DNA from: Lobosporangium transversale
Lineage: Eukaryota > Mortierellomycota > Mortierellomycetes > Mortierellales > Mortierellaceae
Direction of reading: 5' to 3'
Length of the DNA stretch: 64,000 nucleotides
NCBI RefSeq assembly: GCF_002105155.1
Contig: NW_019028993.1
Span: 434,001-498,000, forward strand
The translations under genes and the position numbers were made by a program. This document shows positions 10,729-22,376 of this stretch, one piece after another. How positions within the stretch are numbered: the first letter of the stretch is position 1; every line of letters begins with the position of its first letter. Below the pieces are notes generated by a model. The model made no database searches, was not told where the DNA came from, and saw only the letters and a list, made by a program, of their open reading frames with translations.

Positions 10729-13080
10729 TATATTTCCATTTTTCGCACGTATTCCAGACTGAAACCAATCCTTCTTGGCCTTCTATGCGTGTTACTGAGG
10801 CCATGAACCATCTTTCTCCTATGCACTCGGGTCTCTTTTGACACCTATTTTGCGGTGCATGTGTGTGAATGCACCTCTGTGAGCATTCAAGCATGGATGG
10901 GACACTTCAACCACAGTTTGCATAATTGCCTGAGTTTATAAAGTTTATGTCAATATTTGGATATCCCAGATTGACCCTAACTTACAAACATTTCTGTTTG
11001 TCCGTCTCCTGTATTTTCTTACTAGTCGCTCAAATCTCTCGGTAATTTCGTCAATGTCAAGACCGCAGGCCTATGGGGTACCTACGAAGAAGGTCTGGCC
11101 TTTGTTAGTTCCTTCGGATCAGACGTTCCTAAAACACTTGTCTGGCTAGGCTCATCTATTGGCAATCTGACCCGGGTAGAGGCACAAGAGTTTATTACTT
11201 CCTATCGCAAGACGCTCAATGTTGGTGATAACTGGATCATTGGGATCGATCGTCGTAATGATCCGCAAGAAATCACTATCGCATACAATGACCCGAAGGG
11301 TGTTACCCGCGATTTTATAATGAATGGCCTGGACCATATCAACGTCATACTGAAGCAGGACTTTATCGACCGCAACAAGTTCCAATATTTCGCTCAGTAT
11401 AATGCCGAGCTCGGTCGTCATGAGGCTTACTATCAAGTGAAAGAGGCCCACGAGCTCGTTTACAAAGAGACGACGGAGTCGGGTATGGAAAGACAAAGTC
11501 GTATTCCACTTGTAAAAGATGAGCTTATCAATGTAGAATATTCGTACAAATGGTCCCTTGCAGAGACGACAGAGCTTTTTGAACAGACTGAGATGACCAG
11601 GATTGCCCAGTTCACGAGTCCCAGTAATCGATATGATCTTCATATTGTCCGCAAGACCCCATTCTATTTCAAGGCGACATCAGAGTCATCACCTGCATGC
11701 CCTTCGCAGCAGGAATGGACTGAGCTCTGGAAGTCCTGGGATTTGATCACCATGTCGATGATCCAACATCCATCGATGCTCTTGGAGAAACCCATTGCGC
11801 TGCGTCATCCCTTCCTTTTCTACTTGGGTCACATCCCTGTCTTTCTGGACACTCAGCTCTCGAGGGTGCTTAATGAAGAATATTCTGAGCCCAAGTATTT
11901 CAATTTGATCTTTGAGAGAGGCATTGATCCTGATGTGGATGATCCTACCAAATGCCATGCCCATTCAGAAGTGCCAGATACCTGGCCTGAAATCGAGTCC
12001 ATCATTGATTTCCGCGATCGCGTCCGGAAACGACTGTTTGCAGTTATGGACAACAAGGAGAAGTATCCCATGACCCGCCGGCTAGCCCGTGTGTTGTTCA
12101 TGGCGTTTGAGCATGAAGTAATGCACTTAGAAACCCTTATGTACATGTTGGTTCAATCACCCAACACTCTCCCTCCTCCATCACTTCCTGCGTCTTGGTC
12201 AACTACCAAGGCATCTACTACCAACGCTACAAATCCTTCACAGGCCCCTGTTGCTTCTTGGATTACTATTGATCCTTCTCAGCTGGATAAGGCTATCCTC
12301 ACACTTGGTCATGATGATTCAGAAGCAGAAGATTTTGGGTCAAAGAAGAGCGATCTTCAGTCTGAATTCGGCTGGGACAACGAACATCCCTTGGTCACGA
12401 CTAGAACACCACCACCAACTTTTAAGATCCAGTCTCGTCAAGTGACTAATACGGAGTATCTGACATATTTACAAGCAACAAGTGATGACTCCATCAAATT
12501 TAAGAAGGATGATCGGATTCCGGCTTCCTGGCTAATCAAGGATGACATTTTCATTAAGACCGTTTATGGACCCGCACCCATGTCTGTAGCAGGAGATTGG
12601 CCTGTGTCATGCTCTCAAATTCAGGCTAAGGGTTACATTGCATGGCTTTCTGAACAACGTGCTCAAAATTACGGACTTCCTACAGAGCATGAGCTCTCCA
12701 TCGCCCTGAAACTGAAGCAATCAACTGCTCCTAGGACCGGTCTTGGAAACTATGGATTCCGTCAATGGTATCCAGCGCCAAATGAACAGAAGTCATCTAT
12801 CTCTACTGGAACTGCAACCATTGCTGACTTCAGTGGCCCTGGAGCCTTATGGGACTGGACTTGCACACCTTTTGCTCCATTGGTAGAACGAGATGCATTT
12901 GAGACCTCCAAGCTGTATCCTGGATATTCAAGCGACTTTTTTGATGAGAAGCATATGGCCGTTCTCGGTGCATCTTGGGCAACCCATCCAAGGGTCGCAG
13001 AACGCCGTAGCTTCAGAAACTGGTATCAGTCCAACTACCCATTTGTCTTTGCTGGCTTCCGTCTTGTAGAGCGTATGTAA
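9339..13080 (+). CDS. EGT1: Ergothioneine biosynthesis protein Egt1
   Basis: Exons 9339-9922, 10050-10149 and 11026-13080 join to 912 residues. The N-terminal part is the EgtD-type histidine N-alpha-trimethyltransferase, with YLDEYYLTQDEIDIL near 159, the SAM loop VVELGAGSLRKT at about 189-200 and DRRNDPQ; it makes hercynine. A DinB-type helical domain starts near 459 and carries the iron motif HEVMHLE (H591, H595, E597). The C-terminal formylglycine-generating-like (FGE-sulfatase) domain spans about 673-912. The latter two domains form the sulfoxide synthase that joins hercynine to cysteine with O2. This is the standard fungal fusion; a PLP lyase (Egt2) would be needed and is not in this window. 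The first 130 residues are Ser-rich and probably disordered. Intron 2 is 876 nt, far longer than the usual 100-200 nt here. Confidence 0.96.
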
Positions 13081-13538
13081 TAGAGTAAAAAAAGAATACA
13101 CATAAAATAAACTTTTTTAATAAAATATAATAAAATAAAATAAAATAAAATGGCTCTTTCTGAAATATTCAATTCAGGTAGGCACCGCCATTTTTAGGAC
13201 TATGGAGGGGTATTCCAAATATCGGTTGTAAGAACGACATGTCCCCGCAAATTTGGACCCACTTTTTTTTTTTTTTTTTTGCCATTTCAGGGTATTCACT
13301 CGGCACTTGAACAGAACCAGGGACTGAGGCGTGATGGGAAATGGACTATCCATAGACTAATGAAGTAGCGTGCGAAAATAGCGCACACAGACAGGAGAGA
13401 CAAATAAAGGGGGAGTGATCTCTATTCTCTCTTTCTCTCTCAACCGCCTTATCTATTTCACATTTCTAAACTTCTTTCCATTCGCCTTCGCAAAAAGTAA
13501 AAAAGAAAAAAAAAAAAAAAAAAAAAAAAAAAACATTC
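13081..13538. other. Intergenic region EGT1 to PRM15-type gene
   Basis: It contains the EGT1 3' end with AATAAA and a TAAAA pentamer repeated four times (13131-13150), a T20 tract near 13265-13284, a CT-rich stretch near 13422-13440, and an A28 run (13506-13533) that ends five bases before the next start codon. Confidence 0.65.
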
Positions 13539-15673
13539 ATGGCATCCAGGATTTCCATCACTGAACTCGCACAGGAATGGTTGCGTCTTGATCAGGTACA
13601 GCATCAGGATGTTTCAGTCTTGATTGTTCATGGAGGCTATAATGCCGTCCCTTAAACTTTTTTTTTAATGGACAATTTCATGAACATTCTAATGTTAGAA
13701 TCCAGAGACCCGCAAGGAGATTTCGACTTTACTTGAGACCAACAACAATGCAGAGTTGGAGGCTCGTCTTCGAAACCACATCGAATTTGGCACTGCTGGT
13801 ATGATGTCCTTGCGTTTGCAACTTTAAAGAAGAGGCAGATTCCTCAAGGGAATTTTATGTTTTAACTAATTCATCTCTAATCTCCTCATATCTTGTCAAA
13901 CAATAGGTTTACGTGCTTCAATGGAAGCAGGGTTCTCTCGCATGAACGACCTGACTGTCATCCAGGCCTCACAGGGATTGTGTCTATATGTATTGGAGCA
14001 TGTTAAGGATGCAAAGGAGCGTGGTGTTGTCATTGGTCATGACCATCGTCATCACTCCAACGACTTCGCCCGCCTCACAGCTGGTGTGTTCCTCTCCAAG
14101 GGCGTCAAGGTTTATGCGTATAAGGATCTAGTCCACACACCTATGGTGCCCTTTGGTGTCAAATCATTGAATGCTGCTTGCGGTATCATGATTACTGCTT
14201 CGCACAACCCCAAGAAGGACAACGGATACAAGGTTTATTGGGGAAATGCATGCCAGATTATTCCTCCTCATGACGAGGGTATTGCCAAGATGATCCTCGA
14301 TAACTTGGATCCCTGGGTTTGGGACTACAAATCCTTTGAAAACCCAGCACTTATTGACCCTACAGATAAGCTTGTTCCTGCCTACTTTGACCAGGTTGAG
14401 AAGCTATGCATTGCCAAAGAAGATAATGCAGCATCCGACACTAAGTTTGTATACACTGCGATGCATGGAGTCGGTTACCCATTTGCAAAGCAAGTCTTTG
14501 AACGTTTCGGATTTAAGCCTTTGATCCCAACGAAGGAGCAGATTGAGCCGGACCCAGAGTTCCCTACAGTTGTTTTCCCTAACCCAGAAGAAGGAAAAGG
14601 AGCACTTGCATTGGCATTCAAGACCGCTGATGAAGTTGGAGCTACAGTCGTGTTTGCAAATGATCCCGATGCGGATAGATTCACGGTGGCAGAGAAGCAG
14701 GACAATGGAGAATGGATCTTATTTACTGGCAATCAGATCGGAACTATGTTTGCATGCAATGCTCTCGAAAATTGGCGATCATCTGGCAAGAGTGATGGTA
14801 TTTTTTTTTTCTTCAACTTCAACTTCATCTTCTTCAAACAGGGTTGTTTGAGAACGCTACATGCTACAGGATGACTAATGATTATAATTTTATTTTTGTC
14901 CGCATGTCCTTCCTATAGCCAAGGTTGCAATGCTTTGCTCAACAGTCTCTTCCAATATGTTGGCCAAAGTTTCAAAGACTGAGGGCATCCATTGGGAAGA
15001 TACTCTCACTGGATTCAAGTGGATTGGTAACAGAGCCATCGACCTGGAGAAGGAAGGTTACAATGTCATCTTTGGATATGAGGAGGCTATTGGGTTCATG
15101 TTGGGGGATATTGTCCGCGACAAGGATGGTGTTAGTGCTTTAGGATGCTTTGCTCAGATGACCGCTGCGCTTTATAAGAAAGGAGTAAAGATCTCAGGCT
15201 ACCTTGACAGCCTCTATAAGAAGTATGGCTATTTTGTGTCTGCCAACTCTTACTTTATTTGCTATGAGAAAGAGACGATTGACAGGATCTTCAACAAAAT
15301 GCGATTTGGCGCTTCGCCGCAGAATGATGAAACAGGTCGATTCTCTCACAAACCCACATATCCTACTCACATCGGACCTCACAAGGTGACAAATGTGCGT
15401 GATCTAACTCTGGGCTACGACACCTCAAAGAAGGACGGTGTCCCAACATTGCCTGTCTCTCCTTCAGCACAAATGATTACATTCTATCTCGAGAATGGAT
15501 GCGTGTTCACGCTGCGCACGAGCGGAACAGAACCCAAAATCAAGTATTATCTGGAGGTCTCCTCATCAACACAACAAGAAGCAGAACTGCAAGCTAAAGA
15601 GATTGAAGCAGCAATGTGCAGCCAATTGCTTGAACCGGAGGTCAATGGTCTGCAATATCGTGTATCAGCATGA
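13539..15673 (+). CDS. PRM15: Phosphopentomutase/phosphoglucomutase, PGM2/PRM15 type
   Basis: Exons 13539-13595, 13699-13798, 13907-14797 and 14919-15673 join to 600 residues. It belongs to the alpha-D-phosphohexomutase superfamily. The catalytic serine loop TASHNP has its serine at 151. The metal loop DPDADR supplies D305, D307 and D309. The sugar-binding loop GYEEAIG lies at 402-408, and the phosphate-binding loop RTSGTEPK at 549-556. Length and the KKDNGYKVYW extension after the serine loop match the PGM2/PRM15 group, which interconverts ribose-1-P and ribose-5-P as well as glucose phosphates, rather than the classical 560-residue phosphoglucomutase. The enzyme should be cytosolic. The transcript leader appears A-rich up to the start codon. 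AATAAA follows the stop near 15717. Confidence 0.93.
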
Positions 15674-15881
15674 AGAAACAAGCCTTCTGGTGCATCATCA
15701 CACGATAAATGAATGAAAATAAACTTTCTTTTTCTCCACTTCTTGGTGTATGAATTTATGCTGGCTGACCTATTGATGAGCTCATGTGCTGCATAAAAGA
15801 AACCCATTTTATTTACTTTTTGACTGGTCTTTTATTTTTATAACGAACAAACACAAACACAATTCAAATTCGGAATTAGCA

Positions 15882-18519
15882 ATGTCGGCTGCACTAGGCC
15901 GCATTCTCTGCAATAATGCTAGAACATGGAGTACATTCTATAGAACTTGTCCTAGGACAATACGGTCAATACCACGACGTGCGGGCGCCTCCTTTCTTAC
16001 GACCCACGCTCGCCCTGCGTCTGGAGTAAACACGCAAACGCAAAGTTCGGCAGCAGCAGTGGCACCACGACTACTCAATGATAACCTAGCAGCAGCATTG
16101 ATGACCACAACGACACCATCACTCCGTGAGTTGTTCGATAGTCCAGCAGTGTCAAGTTCACGGTCCAAACATGCCTCAGCCTCTGCACCAGAGGGCTTGT
16201 TTTTGTATCCGAATTTGAAAACACCTCAAACTTTTTTGGATTCAGTGAATGCAGCGATTGCGCGAGGTCATTTGTTAGTGGAGAGGATTGCAAATGCACC
16301 TGAACGAGGTGAACATGAGATGCGAAAGGTGATCAAGTTATTCGACCGACTGAGTGACGTGCTCTGTAAGGTGATTGATGCAGCAGAGGTAGTACGGTGT
16401 CTCCACCCTGATAATGCATGGCGTCAAGGAGCAGAGACTGTCTATGAGGAACTCTTTTCATGGATGAATACCCTCAACACGGATCCAAGACTATACAATG
16501 TAGGTTTCTCTATGCTTCATTCTTTTTTTTTTTATTTTTATTTTTTTGCTCTTCTGAAATATATGCGTAATTTTAAAAAAAACCAACAACCTTTTCATTT
16601 AGGTTCTCCATAAAGTTTTGAATACCCCAAGCATCGCAGAAGGACTTTCGGAGGCAGAACGACAGGTGGCGGTTGTGTTTCTACGCGATTTTGAAAAGTC
16701 CGGTATTCATCTTTCGGATGCAAAGCGTGCACAATTTGTTTTGCTCTCGGATAAGATTGTAGGGTTAGGCAGGGATTTCATGCAGAATTCATCGACACCT
16801 GGTCCAGGACCGGCTTTTATCCCCGTCAGTCCACCTTCGCGTCTCCAGGGACTTGCACCGAGTTATATTCAACGGATCACGAGGACGAATAAACATGGCG
16901 AAAAAGTGGCCATCGTGCCAACCACAGGATGGGAATCACAGATGGTGTTGAAGCATGTGGAGGATGAGAAAGTCCGTCGAGACATGTATGTGGCTAGTAT
17001 GGCGGAGGATAAGGCCAAAGTGGCCGTCTTGGATGATTTACTGACGACACGATATCAATTGGCACAACTAGTGGGCTTACCCAGTTATGGACATATGTTT
17101 CTAGGTGACAAAATGGTTAAAAACCCTGAGAACGTGAGTGCATTCTTGCAGACGTTGCGCAAAAGTCACCAAGCAGAGGTGGATGGAGAATTGATGATGT
17201 TGGAAAAGGCGAAGAAGATGCATACAAAGGATAAAGATGCTAAGCTGATGGCATGGGACAGGGATTTCTATATTCGTTTGGTGAGCAGCAGGACGAATAC
17301 AATGCCTCATGGAGACCCTATCTCAGCTTATTTTTCAGTAGGAACAACGATGGATGGTCTGTCAACGCTCTTTTCACGTCTTTATGGGATCAAGTTTGTG
17401 CCCGGGACCGTCCAGCCAGGAGAGACGTGGCATGATGATGTTCAGAAATTGGATGTGGTGGACGAGCATGAGGGACTTATTGGAACCATCTACTGCGATC
17501 TATACGGACGTTCGAGTAAACAGTTGAATGCTGCCCATTATACCGTACGCTGTTCACGGCGAGTGGATGATGATGATGAAGAACATGATATTGCAGAGGG
17601 AATGGTGTTGCGTGAAGGAATCGAGCTTGCAATGGCGGATCCTGGTGTTCGTATGGTTGGTAAAGAAGGACGGTACCAACTTCCACTGGCTGTGTTATCT
17701 TGTGGATTTTCTAGACCTGCAGGAGGTAAACCAGCATTGCTAAGCTGGGTGGAGGTCGAAACGCTCTTTCATGAGATGGGACACGCTATGCACTGTAAGT
17801 TCTAATTATTCTCTTGTAATATTTGGATTACCCAAGGTTGTATATCGTTACTGATGTTCTATTATTATTATCAATAATACTATGGTCTAGCCATGATTGG
17901 AAGAGCAGACTACCATAATGTGGCCGGAACAAGGTGTCCAATCGATTTTGTAGAGATCCCATCGATCTTGATGGAGCACTTTTTGGCAGATCCTGCAGTC
18001 CTAGGACTATTTGCAACTCATCATCAGACAGGGGCACCCTTACCAGCAGGACTATTGATGGCTCACCAGGCTAATAGGTCGACCTTCCAGGCCATTGAGT
18101 TGCATTCTCAAATGTCGATGGCCATGCTAGATCAACTGTACTACTCACCGATCGTTGGCGAGGCTTCATTTAATTCGACAAAAAGTTTGGAAGACTTACA
18201 GAGGGCTATTGGAGTAGTACCGCCGGTACCAGGGACTGCCTGGCAGACAGGATTTGGGCATTTGTATGGGTATGGAGCTGGGTATTATTCGTATTTACTT
18301 GGAAGGACCGTAACAGGCCAAATATGGAATAAAGTATTCAGATCGTCACCAACGTCAAGGAAAGCTGGAGAGAGGCTGCGGGAACATGTCCTCAAATGGG
18401 GCGGAGGTAAGGACCCCTGGGAATGTCTTGGAGGCCTACTAGCAGACGAGCGACTGACGAAGGGTGATCAAGAATCTATGAGGATAGTAGGTGACTGGGG
18501 TACGCGGAAGAGCAATTGA
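15882..18519 (+). CDS. OCT1: Mitochondrial intermediate (octapeptidyl) peptidase Oct1
   Basis: Exons 15882-16499, 16603-17794 and 17891-18519 join to 812 residues. It is an M3 (thimet oligopeptidase-like) zinc metallopeptidase. The active site FHEMGHAMH gives zinc ligands H596 and H600 with E597 as base; the intron 17795-17890 falls right after it. The third ligand region follows, with DFVEIPSILMEHF. The N-terminus is rich in Arg, Ser and Ala and free of acids over the first 40 residues, a typical presequence. Oct1 removes an octapeptide from imported precursors after the main processing peptidase has cut. I chose the ATG at 15882 because the in-frame upstream ATG at 15786 would add a hydrophobic and unconserved stretch encoded by probable leader. 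The 5' neighbour is transcribed the same way, about 200 bases upstream. Confidence 0.95.
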
Positions 18520-19012
18520 GCCTGGGTTTTTGGCCCTGGTTGTATAGTTTTATGAGATTAAACCCGACCATGGTTGTATAAATACTAAATAACCATTTCG
18601 ACTAAAAAATAAGCCTCCAAAGCTCAACTTTTCGTTTTGACAAAGACGACACAAGATGACTCCTTTCGTTGGAGCCATAGAGTATGAAAGACGCATCGGC
18701 CAATCATCGTATGTGCGCATGAGAAATAAATGAAAAAAGTCAAACAGTCACCCACAGACAAGCTGTCAAGAGGGTACAAGGCTAAAGTGAAAAAAAAGAC
18801 ATTGATCCTCCTCTTTTCCTTCCTTGACTAAAAAAAAAAAAAAAAAAAAATCACTTTTGAAGCTCAGGACTAATATTCCAAGAGGATCAGAGGGAGCTTT
18901 ACAAAAAAAAAAAAGATTAAAAAAAATCGTGGGTCAAGACTGAGGACAAAAAAAAAAATTTGAGTTCAAGTATTTATTTGCTGTTATTACACCAGAATAG
19001 ACCTAGCATCTC
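18520..19012. other. Intergenic region OCT1 to FOL1
   Basis: AT-rich, with A-runs near 18830-18850 and 18901-18914. I see no exon. The last 100 bases are probably the FOL1 leader. Confidence 0.6.
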
Positions 19013-21563
19013 ATGGATCAGCATCAGAAAAGCAATGAGGCCATCGTTGACCTCCCCATGACAGACAAGATCTGCATTCGCGACCTTACTGTCCGGAACA
19101 TTATCGGAGTCGATGCCTGGGAACGCTCTAAGCGCCAACCTATCATCATTAACATCGTCGTTTACACCAGTGTATCACAGGCTGGAGATACAGATCACTT
19201 GGTAAATATCCAACAAGTTGCCCATCATCGTCTACTACTTTTTTTTTTTTGTTTTATTCAAGAGAACAGTACTAATGTAAAACTTTTTTTTTTTTTTTGT
19301 GATACAATTAGCCCTACTCAATTCACTATGGTGTTCTCTGCAAGACGGTGGAGGCGCATTCCGAAAAGACCGAGTTCCGCTCTGTCGAAGCCTTGGCAGA
19401 CTCAATTGCCCGCGTCGTTATCACTAAATGTCACGCACCTAAACTCACGATTCGGATTGATAAGCCTCGCGCTTTGTTGCATGCAGCCTCTGCAGGTGTT
19501 GAAATCACTCGATCCCGCTCAGATTACACAGAGGAGCAGCTTGCTGGGACAGCCATTAGTCCTCTCCGATTTAATCATGAGGACATTATCTTTGTCAAGG
19601 ATTTAAAGTTGTCCTGTATTATCGGCGTGAACCCTTGGGAACGTGAAGAGGAGCAAGTCGTCGTGGTGAATTTGAAGATTTATCCAGGATTCGACGATAC
19701 CTCGGATCGTAAGGCAGATTATGTCTCAAAGACACACAACTACCGTACAATTGTGAGAACGATCACAAAATACATTGAGGCTTCTGCTTATAAGACCGTA
19801 GAGGCCTTCGTGACTTCTGTGGCCAGGATTGCGATTGAGAAGTGCCATGTGAGTAAGATCACAGTCAAGGTGGAGAAACCCAGTGCAATCGTGTTTGCTG
19901 GTTCCGCAGGTGTGGAAATTACACGCGATCGCGCCTTCTTTGCCAATGCATCCCAGGCAGCGAGGACTCATGCAAGACGTGCTTCCCATACCTCAGCCAT
20001 CCCTGGTTTAGCTACATTGGGTGTAGGCCTCAAGGTTGAGGCCCGTGGACCTGTTCCGGCTCATCTAACTCATGTAGTCTACCTGGCTTTGGGATCCAAT
20101 TTGGGAGATTCCGCAGCTAATTTGACAAATGCACTTCGAAAACTAGAGCAAGGTGAACATGTGCGTGTTGTGGATACCTCGTTCTTGTATGAGACTCCAC
20201 CTATGTATGTGACAGATCAACCATCGTTCTTGAACGCAGCTTGTAAGATTATGACGGATTTGAAGCCGTTGGATCTATTGAAGAAGATCAAGGAGATCGA
20301 GACGGAGATGGGTCGAGACTTTAACACGATTCGAAATGGACCTCGTCCAGTCGATATTGATATCTTGTTGTATGACCATATTGAGTATCATGATGATGTC
20401 TTGACCATCCCTCATGCGGCCATGCAGGAGCGCGAGTTTGTACTTCGACCACTTTGCGAGTAAGTTACATGTTAATTGCAGCTATTTCATGATTCATGTG
20501 TTTCATGCGGCATTTTACTACTTGATATTGAAACTTTATTTTTTATTTTATATTTTTTTTTTTTTTGTAAAAAAAAAGCATTGCCAAGGATGTGGAACAT
20601 CCCAAATTGTATCGCCATATCAATCAACTGTTGTCACAGTTGCTACTCAAGCAACAAGAGAACAAGTCTGCTATTACCAAGAGCGATATCATCCATAAAT
20701 CAATTCCTTTGCGTGGGAATATTGTACATTGGGATGCAAAGACGCTGATTATGGGTATTTTAAATACAACTCCAGATAGCTTCAGTGATGGTGGCAACTA
20801 CAGCACCCCTGAAGCAGCAGCTCTTCGTGCACAGCAGCTAGTAGACGATGGTGCAGATATCATTGATATCGGTGGAATGTCGACTCGTCCAAATGCTCCA
20901 GAAATTTCAGAAGAAGAAGAGATTGAACGAGTAGTTCCTGTGATCTTACTGCTTCGTTCCCGCGGATTCAAGACACCTATCTCTGTGGATACATTCCGAG
21001 CTAGTGTAGCCGACAAGGCGATCGAGGCTGGAGCAGATTTAATTAACGATGTCTCTGCAGGTCGTCGAGATCCCATGATGTACAGCGTGATGGCCAAATG
21101 GCAGGTACCAGTATGCCTGATGCATATGCGTGGGGACTCCAAGACCATGATGTCTCAGACAGATTATGGGGAAAAGAATGATGTGGTAGGAGAGATCTCT
21201 CGAGAATTGAACAAGTCGATCGAGGGAGCGATTGCAGCAGGCCTCCATCGTTGGAATATCATTGTGGACCCTGGTATTGGATTTGCAAAAGATAGTGATC
21301 AAAACTTGCAGGTGTTGCGTCGTTTACCTGAGATGATCCAAGATCCTTCAAGCCCTTTGGCAGGCTATCCTTGCTTAGTTGGACCCTCCCGAAAGGCCTT
21401 TATTGGACACTTGACACAACAGAAAGACGCAACGAAGCGTACATATGGCACTGCAGCCGCTTGCACAGCATCTGTAGCTGGCGGTGCCAGTATCGTTCGA
21501 GTACATGATGTCAAGGAGATTCGAGATGTGATCAAAGTCTCAGATGCCATTTGGCGCGCGTAG
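19013..21563 (+). CDS. FOL1: Trifunctional folate synthesis protein Fol1 (DHNA-HPPK-DHPS)
   Basis: Exons 19013-19201, 19312-20459 and 20579-21563 join to 773 residues. Two FolB-like dihydroneopterin aldolase domains come first: IRDLTVRNIIGVDAWER begins near 23, and VKDLKLSCIIGVNPWERE near 159. Pyrophosphokinase follows, with YLALGSNLG near 321 and RPVDIDILLYD near 408. Dihydropteroate synthase ends the protein, with LIMGILNTTPDSFSDGG near 499 and VDPGIGFAKD near 674. Together they convert dihydroneopterin to dihydropteroate, the step blocked by sulfonamides. This is the standard fungal architecture. The acceptor of the second intron (AAAAAAAAAG|C) is preceded by a poly(A) run and not by a pyrimidine tract, but the T-rich stretch lies just upstream and the frame closes. 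The protein is probably mitochondrial or cytosolic; I see no clear presequence. Confidence 0.96.
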
Positions 21564-21965
21564 GCGTGAGGAAAAGGCGGAAGGAAGTCATGCTGGACTT
21601 GAGAACAAGCGGGCTGTGACAGGTAGATTTGTTCATTTAGTCAGACAATTTACGCGATATGATTAGTGAAATATAAGGATTGGCATAATCTCATATGACA
21701 TAGAAATGTGAAGCGCAGACATGAGAACCTATGATCTATTATTGCAAGTGAGTGAGAGAAGATGGTTCCCATTGTCCCCTGTAAACCAATGATGTCATTA
21801 TAAAATTACTATTAAAATTATTTTGGGATACCATTGGCCCCCTCACTATGCCATTATTTCAAGATGATCCTCGAATCACAGACCCATTTTTAAAATTTGA
21901 AAAAAAAAAAAAAAACTAATCATGGTGAGGTCATGATGATCAATGTCCCTGTGCAAAAAAAAAAG

Positions 21966-21974
21966 TATATAAAG
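21966..21974 (+). promoter_or_regulatory. TATA-like box, first CsbD-like gene
   Basis: TATATAAAG lies 109-117 bases upstream of the ATG at 22083. The second CsbD-like gene has a TATA box at the same distance. Confidence 0.6.
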
Positions 21975-22025
21975 GCTTTCCTCAAGACTTTCTACTCCAA
22001 CTCATAACAACATCAAATAACAATA

Positions 22026-22057
22026 ACAAACAACAAACAACAAACAACAAACAACAA
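22026..22057 (+). repeat. AAACAAC heptamer repeat in leader
   Basis: About four copies of a 7-base CAA-rich unit precede the start codon of the CsbD-like gene and should be transcribed. CAA-rich leaders are unstructured. Confidence 0.75.
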
Positions 22058-22082
22058 CTCACCACGCAAAAAAAACTTCAAT

Positions 22083-22376
22083 ATGTCCAACATGTCTGAC
22101 CGTCTCTCCAACGCCGCCAACTCCACTATTGGAGGTGCCAAGCAAGCTATTGGCGAGACCATTGGCAACCCAAACCTTGCTGCCTCAGGAGCTGCCCAGA
22201 AGACCCAGGCCGATACTGCCCAAGCTGCTGCACAAGCTAAGACTCATGCTGAAGGCCTCGGCGATCAAATTAAGGGCCGTGCCCAGCAAGTTGTCGGATC
22301 CGCTACTGGTGATCGCGAGCTCCAGACAAAAGGCCATGCCAACGAATTCGAGGGCGATATTGAGCGCATTGTCTAA
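22083..22376 (+). CDS. CsbD-like stress protein (paralog 1)
   Basis: Single exon of 97 residues. The sequence is Ala, Gln and Gly rich and predicted helical, with two half-repeats of the CsbD type: GGAKQAIGETIGNP and DQIKGRAQQVVGSATGD. CsbD is a small bacterial general-stress family. Fungal members are often labelled mismatched base pair and cruciform DNA recognition proteins after Hmp1 of Ustilago maydis. The true role is unclear. There are no introns, unlike most genes here. A paralog at 56643-56939 on the opposite strand shares the IGNPxLAxSGAxQKxQAD core and the C-terminal GHANExxGDxER. Strong codon regularity, a TATA box and possible stress elements suggest high, stress-induced expression. 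Confidence 0.88.
   Translation: MSNMSDRLSNAANSTIGGAKQAIGETIGNPNLAASGAAQKTQADTAQAAAQAKTHAEGLGDQIKGRAQQVVGSATGDRELQTKGHANEFEGDIERIV

Larger units (their letters stand above)
21564..22082. other. Intergenic region and promoter of first CsbD-like gene
   Basis: It holds two CCCCT elements (near 21776 and 21839), the core of yeast-type stress response elements, a TATA-like box at 21966-21974, and a leader made of AAACAAC-type repeats (22026-22057). No coding exon is seen. Confidence 0.6.

Noticed and set aside
15786-15881. Upstream in-frame start for OCT1
   Set aside because: It adds 32 non-conserved residues before a good mitochondrial presequence and is likely leader.
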